Notes: a model not told the origin generated them from the letters alone. A stretch of 64,000 nucleotides of DNA from Notolepis coatsorum (GCA_963971535.1 OZ020585.1:25070985-25134984), one strand, 5' to 3'. Numbered from the stretch's first letter, positions 32,542 through 45,320 are shown. Made by a program: numbers and translations.

Positions 32542-34588
32542 TGTTATGGTTTGTAACCGACCCCAATCGCACAACACAAGACAGGTATGAGAGTAAGCCA
32601 AGAACTGGGCATTTATTGAAACACAAGGAAAACGGCACTGTCCCTTTAAGGGAGAACACAAAATACTGGATAACAAGAAAGGGAAAAGGCACAGTGCCTT
32701 TAAGAGGCGAGCTGGCTAAGGGGAAGGCTAAGGGAAGGCTAACGGAACAGGGCCGGGGCAAGGGAAGGGGCAGGAAAACAGGGAGGACTAGGAGGACCGG
32801 ACGGGAAGGACTAGGAGGACTAGAGAGGGGAGACAGGGACAGAGGCCCGCGGAGGCGGGCCGGGGACAGGGAGGACTGGAAGGACTAGACAGGGAGGACT
32901 AGGAGGACTAGAGAAAAACAGGGTAAGGCCTTGGAACAGGGCGAGGGCTGGAGCTGCATACTGGGACAGAGAAAACAGGGTAAGGCCTTGGAACACAAGC
33001 ATTAATGAATGTTGCTGCTCTGCAGCTTGTCCCGGGATGGTTAGTCTGGACGTCAGAGCCGCTCTGCAGACTTCTCTCGGCAGATCTCCGAGGTGGGTAA
33101 ACGGGACCGAGAGGGAGAGAGGGAGCGGGATTAGCTCAGAGTACAGTGGGAACAGAGCAGGTGACAGGAGAGGTGACTTGTCCCAAAAACAGAGTAATCC
33201 AAGTGACAGAATCTTCGGTGTATATAAACACTGTGAGCGAAGTCCCAAAATACAAATCCAAGTGAATAATATCCTCGGTGAGTATACACACAGTGAGCGA
33301 TGTTAAGGCCAAAGATTATCCAAATGAACTATCCAAAAAGCTGATGCTGGGTGAGTGACTGTCTGACAAAAAGCAGGATATCTTCAGTGTCAATAAACAC
33401 ACGAAAAACGAATAGGATCAAAGACAGTCATAAAAACTCACCCAGGCGCTGTGCGTAAAGAGAGTTGGATCAAAACGGGGCGAGCGCGTCGCCACGGGGA
33501 AACGGGTTGTCCAAGCGGAGGTCTGAGTGGTGCGCGACTGCTTGGAGTACGCGCCGGTACGAAGGGCGCATCTGGCGCGGAGGTCTGAGTGGTGCGCGAC
33601 TGCTTAGAGTACGCGCCGGTACGGAGGGCGCATCTGGCGCGGAGGTCAGAGTGGTGCGCGTCTGCTTGGAGTACGCGCCGGTACGGAGGACGCATCTGGA
33701 GTGCGTCTGAATGCGCGTCAGGAGTGAAGAGCGCGTCTGCGCGGAAGAGCGCGTCTGCGCGGAAGAACGCGCCGGCTCGGAGAGACGCATCCTCCCGTAG
33801 AGTATTAGGAAGCGATGCGCGTCTGGAGTGAAGAGCGCGTCTGCTGCGCGGAGGTCTGGATGCGCGTCTGCGCGGAAGAGCGCGCCTGGCTCGGAGAGAC
33901 GCATCCTCCCGTAGAGTATTAGGAAGTGATGCGCGTCTGGAGTGAGGAGCGCGTCTGCTGCGCGGAGGTCTGGATGCGCGTCTGGGCGTCTGCTGCGCGG
34001 AGGTCTGAATGCGCGTCTGGGCGTCTGCTGCGCGGAGGTCTGGATGCGCGTCTGGACGTCTGCTGCGCGGAGGTCTGAAGTGGAACACTGGAATACCTCC
34101 CGTGGAAGTCTTAGAGAGCGCAGTCCAGTGTCTCCTTTCAGGCAAACGGAGACAGGAGGCGAAGGCTAGAGTGCATCTCACGCCGGAGATGAAAGCAGCA
34201 TAAACAGACAGAGAACCTCCCGAAGGAGTCTTGGTGATAGGGATATGATACGGAATGATACGGGACGACCCGACAAGGGACAGAGGGGAAGAGCCAGGTA
34301 CTTAAAGCCCACAGGGGAACTAATTAGAATACACATCAGGTGCGGGAGGTAATTGATAATCGAACTAGAAGCGTGTGTTCGGCACCAGACCAATCAACAC
34401 ATAAAGACAGGTAGTCCAAGGGTGTGGTTGCCGAAGAGCAAACGAACGCGAGGGTGGGGGCTAGTGAAGTGAGGAGACAGGGAATTGATTAACAGAAACT
34501 AAAGGAAAGAGCGAGTAGGCTTAAAGGGACAGAGCGAGTAGGCTTAAAGGAACAGAGCGAGTAGGTGAGCAGCGGACAAAACCTCACA
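32542..34588 (-). mobile_element. Solo LTR 4 (2047 bp, TSD AGTAA) with GC-rich tandem arrays
   Basis: Plus-strand start TGTTATGGTTTGTAACC and end ACAAAACCTCACA give TG...CA with imperfect inverted ends. AGTAA flanks it at 32537-32541 and 34589-34593. Near the sense end it has TGCGATTGGGGTC, analogous to the TGCATTTGGG motif in the other LTRs. The middle is a GCGC-rich set of tandem repeats. A 247-codon minus frame at 33438-34181 (Arg/Ala/Ser/Pro-rich) lies in these arrays and is not a recognised protein. Confidence 0.85.
33518..34085. repeat. GC-rich tandem arrays: 62-bp x3, ~123-bp x2 and ~35-bp units
   Basis: GAGGTCTGAGTGGTGCGCG units start at 33518, 33580 and 33642 (62 bp). The block from GGCTCGGAGAGACGCATCCT to CGCGCGGA-type text occurs at about 33772 and 33892. 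CGTCTGCTGCGCGGAGGTC recurs every 34-36 bp at 33950-34075. CpG density is very high. Confidence 0.9.
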
Positions 34589-34591
34589 AGT

Positions 34592-34703
34592 AATCTCTAT
34601 ACCAGTTTATCATTTCAGTAAACTCTATATCAGTTTATCATTTCAGTAAACTCTATATCAGTTTATCATTTCAGTAAACTCTATATCAGTTTATCATTTC
34701 AGT
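34592..34703. repeat. 28-bp minisatellite, four copies
   Basis: Four units of CTCTATATCAGTTTATCATT plus TCAGTAAA, next to the LTR target site. Confidence 0.92.
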
Positions 34704-34814
34704 TCGGTAGGTAAGTATTTAAACATATTAATTTAAACCTTTAAGTGTGCAGTGAATGCAAGTACCTCATTAGGTGCAATGACCCTTTAAACTCTTCCTT
34801 TGCAGGTGTAATAC

Positions 34815-36555
34815 CAGTGGCGGCCGCTGGGTACTTCGCCACTAGGGGCGCTATACCAAATATTTTGCAAACATGTACAGTACAGTACTGTACCACGCAA
34901 GACTCATGGCAAGACGTGAGCGATTCGACTCACGCTCACGGCAATGAATCGGCTCTTATGAACGAGTCGCTCAGCTGTTACTACAACAACACACAACCAG
35001 TCAAATAAAGTATAGTCTAGACTCTAATTCACAACTTGAAACACAATATAAATAGAAAAGTTAGAAACAAAACTCGCCCGTCTCCAAACACAGGCAGATC
35101 TCTCCCTCTCTCCTTCTCTCTCTCACACACAGCGCGACGTGGAATCGATTCGTTACACAATCAGACCTATTATATACCAAGAATAACTTCAGTATGAGTA
35201 CAGGGCTGTACACATATTTTGCATATTGTTAAACGAGCCAAGGCTAGCTATTAAACTATCGATATGAATCGAAAATCTGGGACCCTGATGTAAACAAGAC
35301 AAACGTCTTTCTCTGGTCTGCATCCCCTTAACAATTGTGTGTATTGAGCCGTACTGTATTGTACCCATTCTGCAATCTGTTAATAAAGTTCTCATTCATT
35401 CATTCATTCAAACATAGACAATATTGAACAAGCCATAATCCACGTATTTTCAATCCGAGAGAGCTGCAGTAGTTAAATCAATGAGCCATCGATAAATAAA
35501 CAATCAGCAATGTCTCGCTTCATGAATGGCCAGCAGTAGTACTGCTCCTAAAAAAACTATTTACAACCGTTAACGTTAAGCCAGTTAGCCCGCACCAGCC
35601 TAGTAGTACTACTAACGTTAGCTCCCAGAACGATAGCCAGTTAGCCCGCACCAGCCTAGTAGTACTACTAACGTTAGAGAGAGAGAGAGAGAGAGAGAGA
35701 GACTCACTGTTTAGTTGAAACGTCCAGGGCAGGAAACGTGTATAATCCGCCATATAGCTTGTTAGCCAAGTGTTAGCTCAGCTGAGCTCGTCGACGTTAG
35801 CACAACACTCAACAAGTACATTCCTTTGTCCATTTCCGCTCGAACAGACTGCAAACTACCTGGCGTTCTATCGCCATGCTCTAAGACAAACTCTAACCTT
35901 AACCAACTTTGAAAGAGTGCCTAAGCTTAACAGTCTAAAGAACTTGCAGTCACAGCACGGCACGCTCTAAGACAAACAACAGTCCTAGTACCAGGAACCA
36001 AGCTAGAAGCTAGAATTGGAACATTAGAAATTGGATTCGGCCAATCAGAGATCGTCTCTGTGAAATTCTGCCATAGAAAAAAATACTGGCGTCGGCCAAT
36101 CAGAGAGCGTCTCCGCGAAATGCGGCTATGGAAATTCTCACGGAAGTTCACGCTGCTTTCTAGACCGCTTCAAATCGCGCTCGGATTCCAACATAATAGT
36201 CATATTTCAACGCACAACGCCGTATGCACTGATTGGCTGTGACGGAGACAGCGATCAAACTGTGACGCGCAGTCAGAGCGCTATCGCTTCTTGCCCGGGC
36301 GAGAAATACGAAAAAATAAAAAAAAACGTCACTTCCTGCCCATGAAAACGCTGTTTTTTTTATTTAGATAATAACGTTATATTGTGCATTGGAAATACAA
36401 ACATACTTAAAATGAGTAAATATTATTCATTTTAAACATGTTTATATTATTTATAGGGCTATAAAACAAAAAACAAAAAAGTTTTTTTTTTTTCTTCTTC
36501 TCTCATTTAACAGGTGGGTCGGCGCCCTAGCGCCACCAGTGGCGAGCCGCCACTG
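34815..36555. mobile_element. 1741-bp hAT element with perfect 8-bp target duplication
   Basis: Left end CAGTGGCGGCCGCTGGG and right end inverse CAGTGGCGGCTCGCCAC form the terminal inverted repeats. TGTAATAC flanks both sides (34807-34814 and 36556-36563). Inside are a LINE family-1 tail (35165-35412), a 56-bp direct repeat at 35581 and 35637, and two copies of GGCCAATCAGAGA (CCAAT-like) near 36040 and 36095. No transposase frame is seen; a long MITE or deletion derivative. Confidence 0.92.
35165..35412 (+). mobile_element. LINE family 1, 3' tail
   Basis: AGGGACCCTGATG-like text, GGTCTGCATCCCCTTAACAA, GTACCCATTCTGCAATCTGT and TAATAAAGTT are the inverse of 4070-4190. The terminal repeat here is ATTC rather than ATTG. 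Confidence 0.75.
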
Positions 36556-36900
36556 TGTAATACCAACAAAGTACCAATAGAAATATTCAATGTTATAGGA
36601 ATGCAAGTACCTTATTAGGTGAAATGACCCTTTAAACTATCTTTCTTTACCGGAGAACCATCAGCGATTCAACTATAATCAATGTGTTAACAATGAGATT
36701 CAAGTATCTTATTAATTGGGTGCATTGACCCTTTAACTCTCACTCTATACAGGAGAGGTATCAGTATGCAAGTATCTTATCGGGTGCATTGACCCTTTAA
36801 CTATCCCTCTTTACAGGATAGGTATCAGTATTCAAGTATCTTATCGGGTGCATTGACCCTTTAACGCTCCCTCTATACAGGAGAGGTATCAGTACCCATA

Positions 36901-37607
36901 TATACAATGTGCATCAATCAAATATCAAAATACAATATCAAGTTTCTTTATTAGTTGTAATTTAAAAAAAAGTTGATATCTTATTAAAAAGTTGTAATAA
37001 AATATCAATATCAAAATACAGTAGGTGAAACGGGGTCAAAAGCCCATGGAAGTCCTTGTGTTCAAGTTCAATCAGTTTGTATCATAGAAAAGGATAGTAT
37101 GACCTTCATATCCTTGGAAGTTCTTGTCACTCAAGTTCAATTAGTTCGTTAATTCCTGATCCACTTCCTCAATGGGAGTGAGGAAGGCAATTCACAATCC
37201 TACCCGATTGTTGAGGCAACAGGGGTAACAGATCAGGCTCCTGGGTATAGCCCTGATCTATATCTGAGGTTCTTTGGGTTGGCTCGCCATCGATCTTGTG
37301 TCGGTCCGGCACACTGCCTCGTCCCGCGTGGGCACACGTGATGAGTGGTGGTCGGTCGGGACTCCTTGGAACTCTTCCCGGGGGTGGAAAAACCTGGCCT
37401 GCATAACAGGCATTCAGAAAATAAAAGCTATTTATCATCTTTCATTGCTTTATCATCTTTCATTGCTTTTAGAATGGATAATCAATCAGGCTACTTTTGG
37501 CTATGCTAAGCTAAAGTAGGCTACAATAAAGTGCACTAGCACATGGAAACATTCCTCACATTCCATATTAAACTCTCAAAAGCAACCGAAATGTATATAG
37601 TAGGGCT
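36901..37607. other. Unassigned stretch
   Basis: AT-rich sequence and a more balanced part at 37150-37400. No domain is recognised. A 20-base repeat TTTATCATCTTTCATTGCTT occurs twice at 37431-37470. Confidence 0.35.
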
Positions 37608-37690
37608 GACCCCTATTAGTCGATTAGTCGACTAATTGGTCAAAAGGAGCCGTAGTCGACTAGCCAACCTCTTAGTCGAATAATTTTTTT
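37608..37690 (+). mobile_element. Left end of a hAT MITE (TAGGGCTG...GTCGACTA type)
   Basis: AGTAGGGCTGACCCCTATTAG followed by TCGATTAGTCGACTAATTGG matches a widespread fish hAT terminus rich in TAGTCGAC. I could not find the right end. Confidence 0.6.
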
Positions 37691-38959
37691 TTTTAAAGAT
37701 TATAATAAAAAAACAAAAGAAATTTGTATCATTCTTTCCAAAAGAAAAGAGGACTAGAAGCGTGGGTAATGCTAATGGCACGCATACCAGAGGCGAACTG
37801 CCTATGAAAAAAAATCTTTTATGACTATTTGATAACTATTTCGTGGTGCTACTTCATTCCGGTTCTATCAGCATTCATTATCTGGGTCAGTCTCTGTCAA
37901 TCTATGATCTCCTTCTGCGTAAGGCGAGGTGCAAACTGCTCACCTAACTCACGTTCTGAGGTAACTTAAAGGGGCAGTGAGGCAATTCAAATGATTTGGT
38001 AAAAACGTTGTTAACCTCACATGAATATACATATAACCAAATAACATTAACTGTTTATGTTCTTATTCAATGGCCTTAACTATTTATGTTCTTATAACTA
38101 AATAGTTATGAATCTGAAACCTGGGTTACATAATAGTTTATTAAAAGTGTACTGCAGTAAAGAGCACATCCCTGACACAGAGTACAAGTGTCCAAGGAGA
38201 TGCTGCCCACAAATCAAAATACAAGACGTCGTATACCCTATTTCTCCCACGTATGCCAGGCCTTAGCTGAACAGAATGGCCTTCACCTTTAACAAATGGA
38301 GTGGGATGAAACAAATACCAACGTGGATCAGGATGGTCTAAGCAATGTCATCGTCACCTCACCCAAAACCTTCAGACATGACGGGAATAAGCAATGTCAT
38401 CGTTACTTTACCAATACCTTGCAGAAATGACAGGAAGTGAAGCTGGTATCGTTCAAGGCTGTCTGTTGACTAGGCCTGGAGACTAGAGAATACTGTCATT
38501 TAAGATGATGACTAAGCATAAATTGAAGGAAGGGGTGAGAGAAATGAAATTGGCTATTACAGGGGTCAAGCTGTACTGAAAGACAGAAATAAACCCTGTG
38601 CACTGTGGAGTACATGTCAGTTAGCTTCAGTCAGCTTGTACAGACAGGAGCTCGACACCATCGACAGCATCATTGGTAAATAAGAAATAGGGCAATATGG
38701 GTTCCGAAAATCTGACCTACAGTATGCCTTTAACGTTTGTACACACACAACATAATGTGACACTGAAACTTGTAATAATAACTATAAATCTGCCTGCTTC
38801 TTTATTAATGGGAGACCACCCACCTAAAATACCATTTTCCAGATTTTGGGGACATTTTTAGATTTTTGTATAATGTTGCCCCTTTACATGTCTTCTTTCA
38901 AACTAGTGACAAGAAAACATAAAAAAAAACATTTCGTTTTTTATTTTGCTTCATTTAGC
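37691..38959. other. About 1.3 kb without recognised gene
   Basis: No gene is seen. Words AAATAGTTATGAATCTG and TTAACTATTTATGTTCTTAT occur near each other as short local duplications (38045-38110). The rest is unassigned and may be the interior of the hAT element starting at 37608. Confidence 0.35.
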
Positions 38960-39130
38960 ATGATTACATCCATAAATGTGCATATATTGAATGGGGAAGT
39001 GCCTCATTTGCATTATATAAACATAAAATTCAGAAAACTTGCAATATCTTTTTTCTTAGTTTATATGTACATAACAAACTGGGAAAGTTTCATAGTGGTA
39101 TCTATTCAAAAAAATAATTTGCCTATTAGG
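38960..39130 (+). repeat. Dispersed repeat, copy 2
   Basis: The same ordered phrases as 28985-29145 (AAAACTTGCAATA, ACATAACAAACTGG, AAGTTTCATAGTG). The surrounding 112-codon frame has no recognised domain. Confidence 0.7.
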
Positions 39131-39508
39131 GGGTACAAAATGAGATTTTATGAGTTTGTATTACACATAAAACAAAAAATCTAAATTTCTCTAGTACCTC
39201 CAAACACCAAACTGGCCACGTTTCCTCCTATCCATATACCACAACTTTCTGTTAGAGGATTTCTTGATATATCACTCATCCAGTTTCTTTGAAAATTTTA
39301 TACAAAAAATGTATGCAAAAAATAGATTTTTTATGACTAGGGGGTCATAAAAGGTCATTAATCCCTGTTCGGGTGGCATATAAAAAAATCCTCTAACAAA
39401 AAGTTCTATATATATATATATATATATATATTATTATATGAACAAGCTTATATTGTTACTCTTAGGTAGCTTGTATGTATGACACCCACAAGTGTCTGCA
39501 CCAGTAGC
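39131..39508. other. AT-rich stretch with (TA)n
   Basis: (TA)n at 39409-39431. No gene. Confidence 0.5.
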
Positions 39509-39700
<192 letters not shown>

Positions 39701-39758
39701 TATTTGACATCATACTCTAACATTCTGGATCCCTATCTTCTCATGCGGGCTCCTCACC

Positions 39759-39761
<3 letters not shown>

Positions 39762-39844
<83 letters not shown>
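39762..39844. repeat. (CT)n microsatellite
   Basis: About 41 uninterrupted CT units. Confidence 0.97.
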
Positions 39845-39847
<3 letters not shown>

Positions 39848-40460
39848 GGTTTTCTTTGTCGGGTCTATGTTTTTCACTTTCATCCTCTGTAAAGAACCAT
39901 GCAGTGAAATTGCTTTGGGCAAAGTTCATTTTTCAATTGCAAAAATAAATTAATAAAAATACATTATAACATTTGCTTTGCCGCAGAAATGTGAGACAAC
40001 AACAGAATTATCGGGCGTGACTCAGCTCAGAGTACAATGGCTTTGTATTTGCCCTCAAAGCAACATTCTACTTCTAACGAGTGCAATAAAGAAAAAGGTA
40101 ATAGCCTTTGAGATCCCCCTGCCAAAGACCACATCTGAGTTATCACCTAATGTTTATATCTATATATCTAGATTTGAGCAATGAATCCGGTATCTTGGTC
40201 TCTTGAGTCATTGTTTAATAAATTGGTATATTAGAGAAGTGGTGCTTCAAGTGTTTAATGTCAAGCACCACCCCGACATTAACAGTTAGACCACAGACCC
40301 CCATTACTGTCGTGAGATTTGCTTGTATTTTAGTATATGTAGAAAAGTACATAATATGTAAATGTGAAATATACTTTTAACACACAAAACTAAAATTATT
40401 CCCAAGGTTTGCGCACCTTCATTTATTCCAGGTTAGATGTTGAACATGAAAAGAATCACA
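39845..40460. other. Unassigned AT-rich stretch
   Basis: No gene or known repeat is recognised. Confidence 0.35.
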
Positions 40461-40475
40461 AGAGCACAATGTATT

Positions 40476-40947
40476 AGGCGGCTGGGTGGCGCAGCGGACA
40501 TTGCGCTCGTCACCAACGCAAGAGACACTGGGTTCAACTCCGGCTGTCAGCGTTGCCTCCGGCTTGGGCCAGTCATCATACTAACTCAATTGGCAGAGTT
40601 AGCGGGTGGAAGTCGATGGGTGGTAATCTGGACGTTGTGGACAGCGACTCCTACAGGTCGGTTGGGGACGCCTGCACAGCAGAGACAGGAAATGGCGGGG
40701 GTAGTGTGAGCCTCCCACACGTTACACCTCGCCAATGAGAGTCTGCGCTGGTAGGTGAAAATATGTGACAGGCTGCCTCCTCGTGTATCGGAGGGGACAC
40801 GTGATGCAAGGCTTCTATCCTCCCTACAACCGGCCAGTGGGGGGCATATGCGAGCAACGTTCAAGACAGGGGAGGGGAGAATTGGCACAGCGGGAATATT
40901 GGGATGGGAGAAAAATAGAAAAAGAGGAGAAAAAGTGGATAAAAAAA
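40476..40947 (+). mobile_element. SINE family A, copy 2, with perfect 15-bp target duplication
   Basis: Head AGGCGGCTGGGTGGCGCAGCG, degenerate B box GGGTTCAACTCC, body AATTGGCAGAGTTAGCGGGT, CAGCGACTCCTACAGGTCGG and GTTACACCTCGCC, end TTGGGATGGGAGAAAAATAG and an A-rich tail. AGAGCACAATGTATT flanks it at 40461-40475 and 40948-40962. Target duplication plus tail indicates LINE-machinery retrotransposition. Confidence 0.93.
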
Positions 40948-41170
40948 AGAGCACAATGTATTTTGAATATAGGTAAGATGTCAAACAGCAGTTCTGTATT
41001 ATGCCCTGGAGAAGGTCTGTTGATTAAAACGTCGGTACATTTCCGCATAAAAGAGGAAAGAATACCAGTGTGCTCAAGTCATTATTTTCATGTTCAAGTA
41101 TGGAAATGTATTTTTGTCTGTATTGTAGGTAGAGTGGACAGATTGAAGTCTATTATTAGATAGTCATTCT

Positions 41171-41416
41171 AAATGGCTGCATTATTATCCAAAGCGCTTT
41201 ACAATTTGTTCCTCACATTTTACCTGTTCACTCACACATTCACACACCGACAGCTGAGGCAACCATACAAGGTGCCAACCTGCTCATCGGGAGCAGTTAG
41301 GGGTTAAGTGTCTTGCTCAAGGACACTTCGACACGCTGCCCGGGAGGAGCGGGAATCAAACCGGGAACCTCTGGATTACCAGACGACTGCTCTACCTCCT
41401 GAGCCACTGTCGCCCC
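41171..41416 (-). mobile_element. SINE family C, copy 3
   Basis: On minus: GGGGGCGACAGTGGCTCAGG, GAGCAGTCGTCTGGTAATCC, B box GGTTTGATTCCCG, GGGCAGCGTGTCGAAGTGTC and end TGTAAAGCGCTTTGG. The best preserved family-C head here. Confidence 0.88.
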
Positions 41417-42464
41417 CATTTTGTCATTAATTTATCTGCAGGGACCCCTGGTTTAGAGAATGATTCTGCTGAACCAGGAACAGCAAAGCCATCCAGTATA
41501 CAGCGCAAGTTTATTCCGTTTCAGATAATGTTTTGAATGACATTTAGTAAACCTCCAAACGGCTGAACTGTGAGCAACCCTGCACTTTGACCTCTCTGAA
41601 GAAAATATTTTCATACCGAAACAAGACTCCGAGCCCCTTGCAGTAAATTCAGTCAAATCAAAGTGAGCTGAGCTCAGACTCTCAGACAGGGTGAGGAGGT
41701 GCAGTGTTCAAATACCAGGCCTATAAATAATAAGCAGGCATGACTGTTTCTATCCCCTGGAGAGCTTCTAGATACAATTGAGAGGAGTCAGAATGTCATT
41801 CTCTCTATGCCTCTGTGGCTGCTTTGGAATGATTCACGTGGAGAGCACTCAACGACTTGGATACTTCTGATGGTTAGTGAGTATACACAGCATGTTGTAA
41901 AAAATATTACCATGGAAACAGAACTCACGCAGGCCCCAAAAACGCAACAGTAACCGACTATAAGTGGGATTTTGGCATCAAGTGTTTTTGCATGCCTCAG
42001 TATTTTGGCTAATATTGGCATATCCCAACTGTCATATTCACATTTTCCATAGTCAAGATGTTATATGCGGCAGCTCAAACATGGAATACATAATGTGAAC
42101 CTCAACCCACCCAGTGTGAGAGAGGTGCGAGAGCTTAGACTAGTTCACGTCTTTGTGGTTATTTTTCTGAGTGAAAAAGATATATAACAAGCTGCTGGGC
42201 ACACAACAGAACATTCTCAGAGGATGCCATGTTGAAGCAAGACAGCTCACTCTGCTAAATGTGTGGCAAATGGCACAGTATGTGTCAAAGACATTGCTAT
42301 GGCTAGCTAACACACGCTGTGTCAGTTCTGTTAACACATCTAAACAGTACATGCTCAGCGAGGGACAACAAACCCTGTCATTTAATATATTGTTATGCCT
42401 CTGTGACGGCACACCCGTGGTCGGAGGCATTATGTTTTCGTGTTGTCCATATGGTTGGCCCATT
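41417..42464. other. About 1 kb without recognised gene
   Basis: Short plus and minus frames (42140-42463, 42171-42473) show no domain. The phrase GATTCTGCTGAACCAGGAACAG at 41461 recurs at 48118, a small dispersed repeat. Confidence 0.4.
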
Positions 42465-42690
42465 CTTATGTGAACGCAATATCTCAGAAAAGCCTTGGGG
42501 GAATTTCTTCATATTTGACACAAACGTCCACTTGGACTCACGGATGAACTGATTCAATTTTGATGGTCAAAGGTCAAGGTCACTGTGACCTCACATATCT
42601 GTCCCATTCTCTTGTGAACGTGATATCTCAGGAATGCCTTGAGGGTATTTCTTCAAATTTGGCACAAACATCCACTTGGACTCATAGTTT
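42465..42690. repeat. Teleost tandem-structured interspersed repeat
   Basis: GTGAACGCAATATCTCAG and CACAAACGTCCACTTGGACTC recur about 146 bp later. GGTCAAAGGTCAAGGTCACT + GTGACCTCAC lies between. This ordered pattern is very common in fish genomes. Confidence 0.7.
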
Positions 42691-42908
42691 ACACATATTA
42701 ACATGTTGAACACTAACCCTCTTACTGTCCTCTACTATCATGCACTCTTCCTAATATACTAATATGTCTATACTACTATGCACTCAACACTGCAGCACTC
42801 AAGTTTCAACACTTTGATGAACATTGTTACCCTTCAGCTCTGTTCATTTGATCTATAATTTAATAATTCATACTCCACAATGTCCAGTTCCAACATGATC
42901 ACCTAGAT

Positions 42909-42998
42909 CAGGGGTTCCTAAACTTTTCAGGCCGCGACCCCCAAATAACGGTGTCAGAGAGCCGCAACCCCCACTATTATAGGAGGTAAATTTTTTTC

Positions 42999-43075
<77 letters not shown>

Positions 43076-43889
43076 TATTATTTTTTTTATATTAATGGAA
43101 ATGTATGGTTGAAACATGCAAACGTTCAAACGCACACACACTAATAAGCATTGGAGGCTTTTAACCAGGGCCAGACTGGGGAAATCATTCAGGCCAGGAC
43201 ATATAGTGCGAAATATAGTCCCAGTCAGGCCACTTTTTAAGCGGGGGTCTGGGGGTCCCCACCAGGATTTTTTTTGTTACAAAGACTTAATTTCCTGCAT
43301 TCTGGTACAGGTATTTTTTTATTTGTACCCTTTAAATGCCAGTGTTTGTGATGGAATCACAAATTATTGTTAAAAAACAGGCTAGCATATGTATGATTAG
43401 CAACAACACTGATTTTGATGGATTTTCTGTTTTTTTTTTAATCTCAGATTGAACGAAATACAATATTTTATTCAACTTCAGCCCTGATCATAACACCACA
43501 TATTCATTTTATAATTCTAACCCTTTAAATGCCAGTATGTGTGATGGCATATATTTGCAATATATCAAATGCAAAGTCGATTTTTCTGTGGGGGATTATT
43601 ACAGGTTTTTGTAAGGGTCCCGCCTCCACCAATCACATGCGGCTCCCTTTGTGTGTGTGTGTGTGTGAGCAAGAGAGGGAGAGAGAGAGATAGTTCTCCA
43701 ACTTGTGTGAGTTGCAGTGATCTCCTGGTTGTTCCCCACCTAGGTTATCTAACTATTGCGCTGCTGCAACTAGAAACACTGGCCTGGCCTGCTTCTAAGT
43801 TCAGTGGCCTGACTGCATAAAAAAGAAATTGAATCATCTGGCGACCCCCCCGCGGCGGCTCGCGACGACCCCCACTTTGGGAACCCCTG
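42909..43889. mobile_element. 981-bp hAT element with perfect 8-bp target duplication
   Basis: It starts CAGGGGTTCCTAAACTTTTC and ends CCCACTTTGGGAACCCCTG, with imperfect inverted termini and CCGCGACCCCC motifs at both ends. ACCTAGAT flanks it at 42901-42908 and 43890-43897. The interior has an (AT)n run and a block from CAGGGCCAGACTGG to CAGTGGCCTGACTG that may be a second, nested element. No transposase. Confidence 0.92.
43002..43070. repeat. (AT)n microsatellite
   Basis: About 34 AT units inside the hAT element. Confidence 0.97.
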
Positions 43890-43910
43890 ACCTAGATGGC
43901 CTTCCTGCAT

Positions 43911-44170
43911 GTAAAGCGAGGGCACAGTACCATCCCGGACGGGAAGCCAGGGACGAGGGACTGGGGAACTCAACCACTTTCTGGAGGCATCGATGGGGAC
44001 AATGTCAGGTGAATGTGTGACGTCACCAGACTGGTTGAGAGAACTCACTCTGCAGGTAGTGACAGTGTGGACGTCTTTGAAGCCCTCATCTGAGGAAGAG
44101 GGGGGAGGCTGCTGGTCTCTCAAGGGAACAGAGCCGGTGTGACTTGCCTGAGTGAACATTTTTGGGAGGT
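43911..44170. repeat. DIRS-associated direct repeat, copy 1
   Basis: GAGGGCACAGTACC, TCAACCACTTTCTGG, GACGTCACCAGACTGGTTGA and GACAGTGTGG + ACGTCTTTGAAGCCCTCATC recur in order at 46903-47225. The minus strand encodes SSLNQSGDV, as in the second copy. Possibly a terminal or gag-proximal part of the DIRS-type element. Confidence 0.7.
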
Positions 44171-44262
44171 TTCTATTATGTGTTCATAGTTCTTGTATTT
44201 GGCTCCTTCTCCGGGTACAAACTAAACTATTTAAAAAGTGAGTGTTTCCCAATTAATGCTTC

Positions 44263-44790
<528 letters not shown>

Positions 44791-44859
44791 GTGGATGCAC
44801 TGATGGGTCAGAAGGGATATTTTGTATTCAGTCCAGGTGGTGATGGGGAGCCATACTTC

Positions 44860-45320
44860 ACTCTACACTTCAGCGTTGCCATTACTACAGTCAGATGTAC
44901 CTTTCCACTTATCTCAATCAGGGTTTATATATCTCAGGGTGAACATTGCTCTCTCTCATGGGGCCTCATTTCTCATTTCTGCTTATTTTGCTTCCCTATT
45001 ATCTCAAACCATATAATCTTCAGAGATGGAATAATTTACCGTTGACCCTAACTGGCAGTATCAATACTGTAAAAACGACAATTTTACTGAAATGATTCCC
45101 ACAGTTTCTACCAAAATACCCTTTTTAATCTTTAAAAAAAACTGTTTTCAAAGTGTATTTGGACAGGTAAACATCTACAAATGAGTATCACTGTTTTACA
45201 AGAATGGAAATTAGGTGGAGGCCTTGTTCTTCCAAATGATTCATACTATTATTGAGCAGTTAATGTTCACATATTTCTGTTCCAGTATCATTCAACCAAA
45301 TGCTCCCTGGTTTCAAACCA
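44860..45320 (+). pseudogene. L1/Tx1-clade ORF2 fragment
   Basis: Across shifting frames the plus strand gives GFIYLRVNIALS, then RWNNLPLTLTGSINTVK (the dl.RW..LPLSL.GRIN..KM block), then KCIWTGKHLQMS (the FIWxGKxPRI block) and EWKLGGGLVLPNDSYYY (the GGLGLPNxxxYYxA block). This order is the region after the L1 RT palm. Several stops; a short internal fragment. Confidence 0.75.

Larger units (their letters stand above)
34757..36900. repeat. Local 58-107-bp tandem repeat field split by a hAT element
   Basis: CAAGTAYCTYAT ... TGACCCTTTAA units begin at 34757, 36604, 36711, 36769 and 36833. The first is separated from the rest by the hAT insertion 34815-36555. Removing that insertion makes the array continuous. 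Confidence 0.75.

Noticed and set aside
33438-34181. 247-codon minus-strand open frame as a protein gene
   Set aside because: It lies wholly in GC-rich tandem repeats of a solo LTR, and its Arg/Ala/Ser/Pro repeats match the DNA periods. No known domain.
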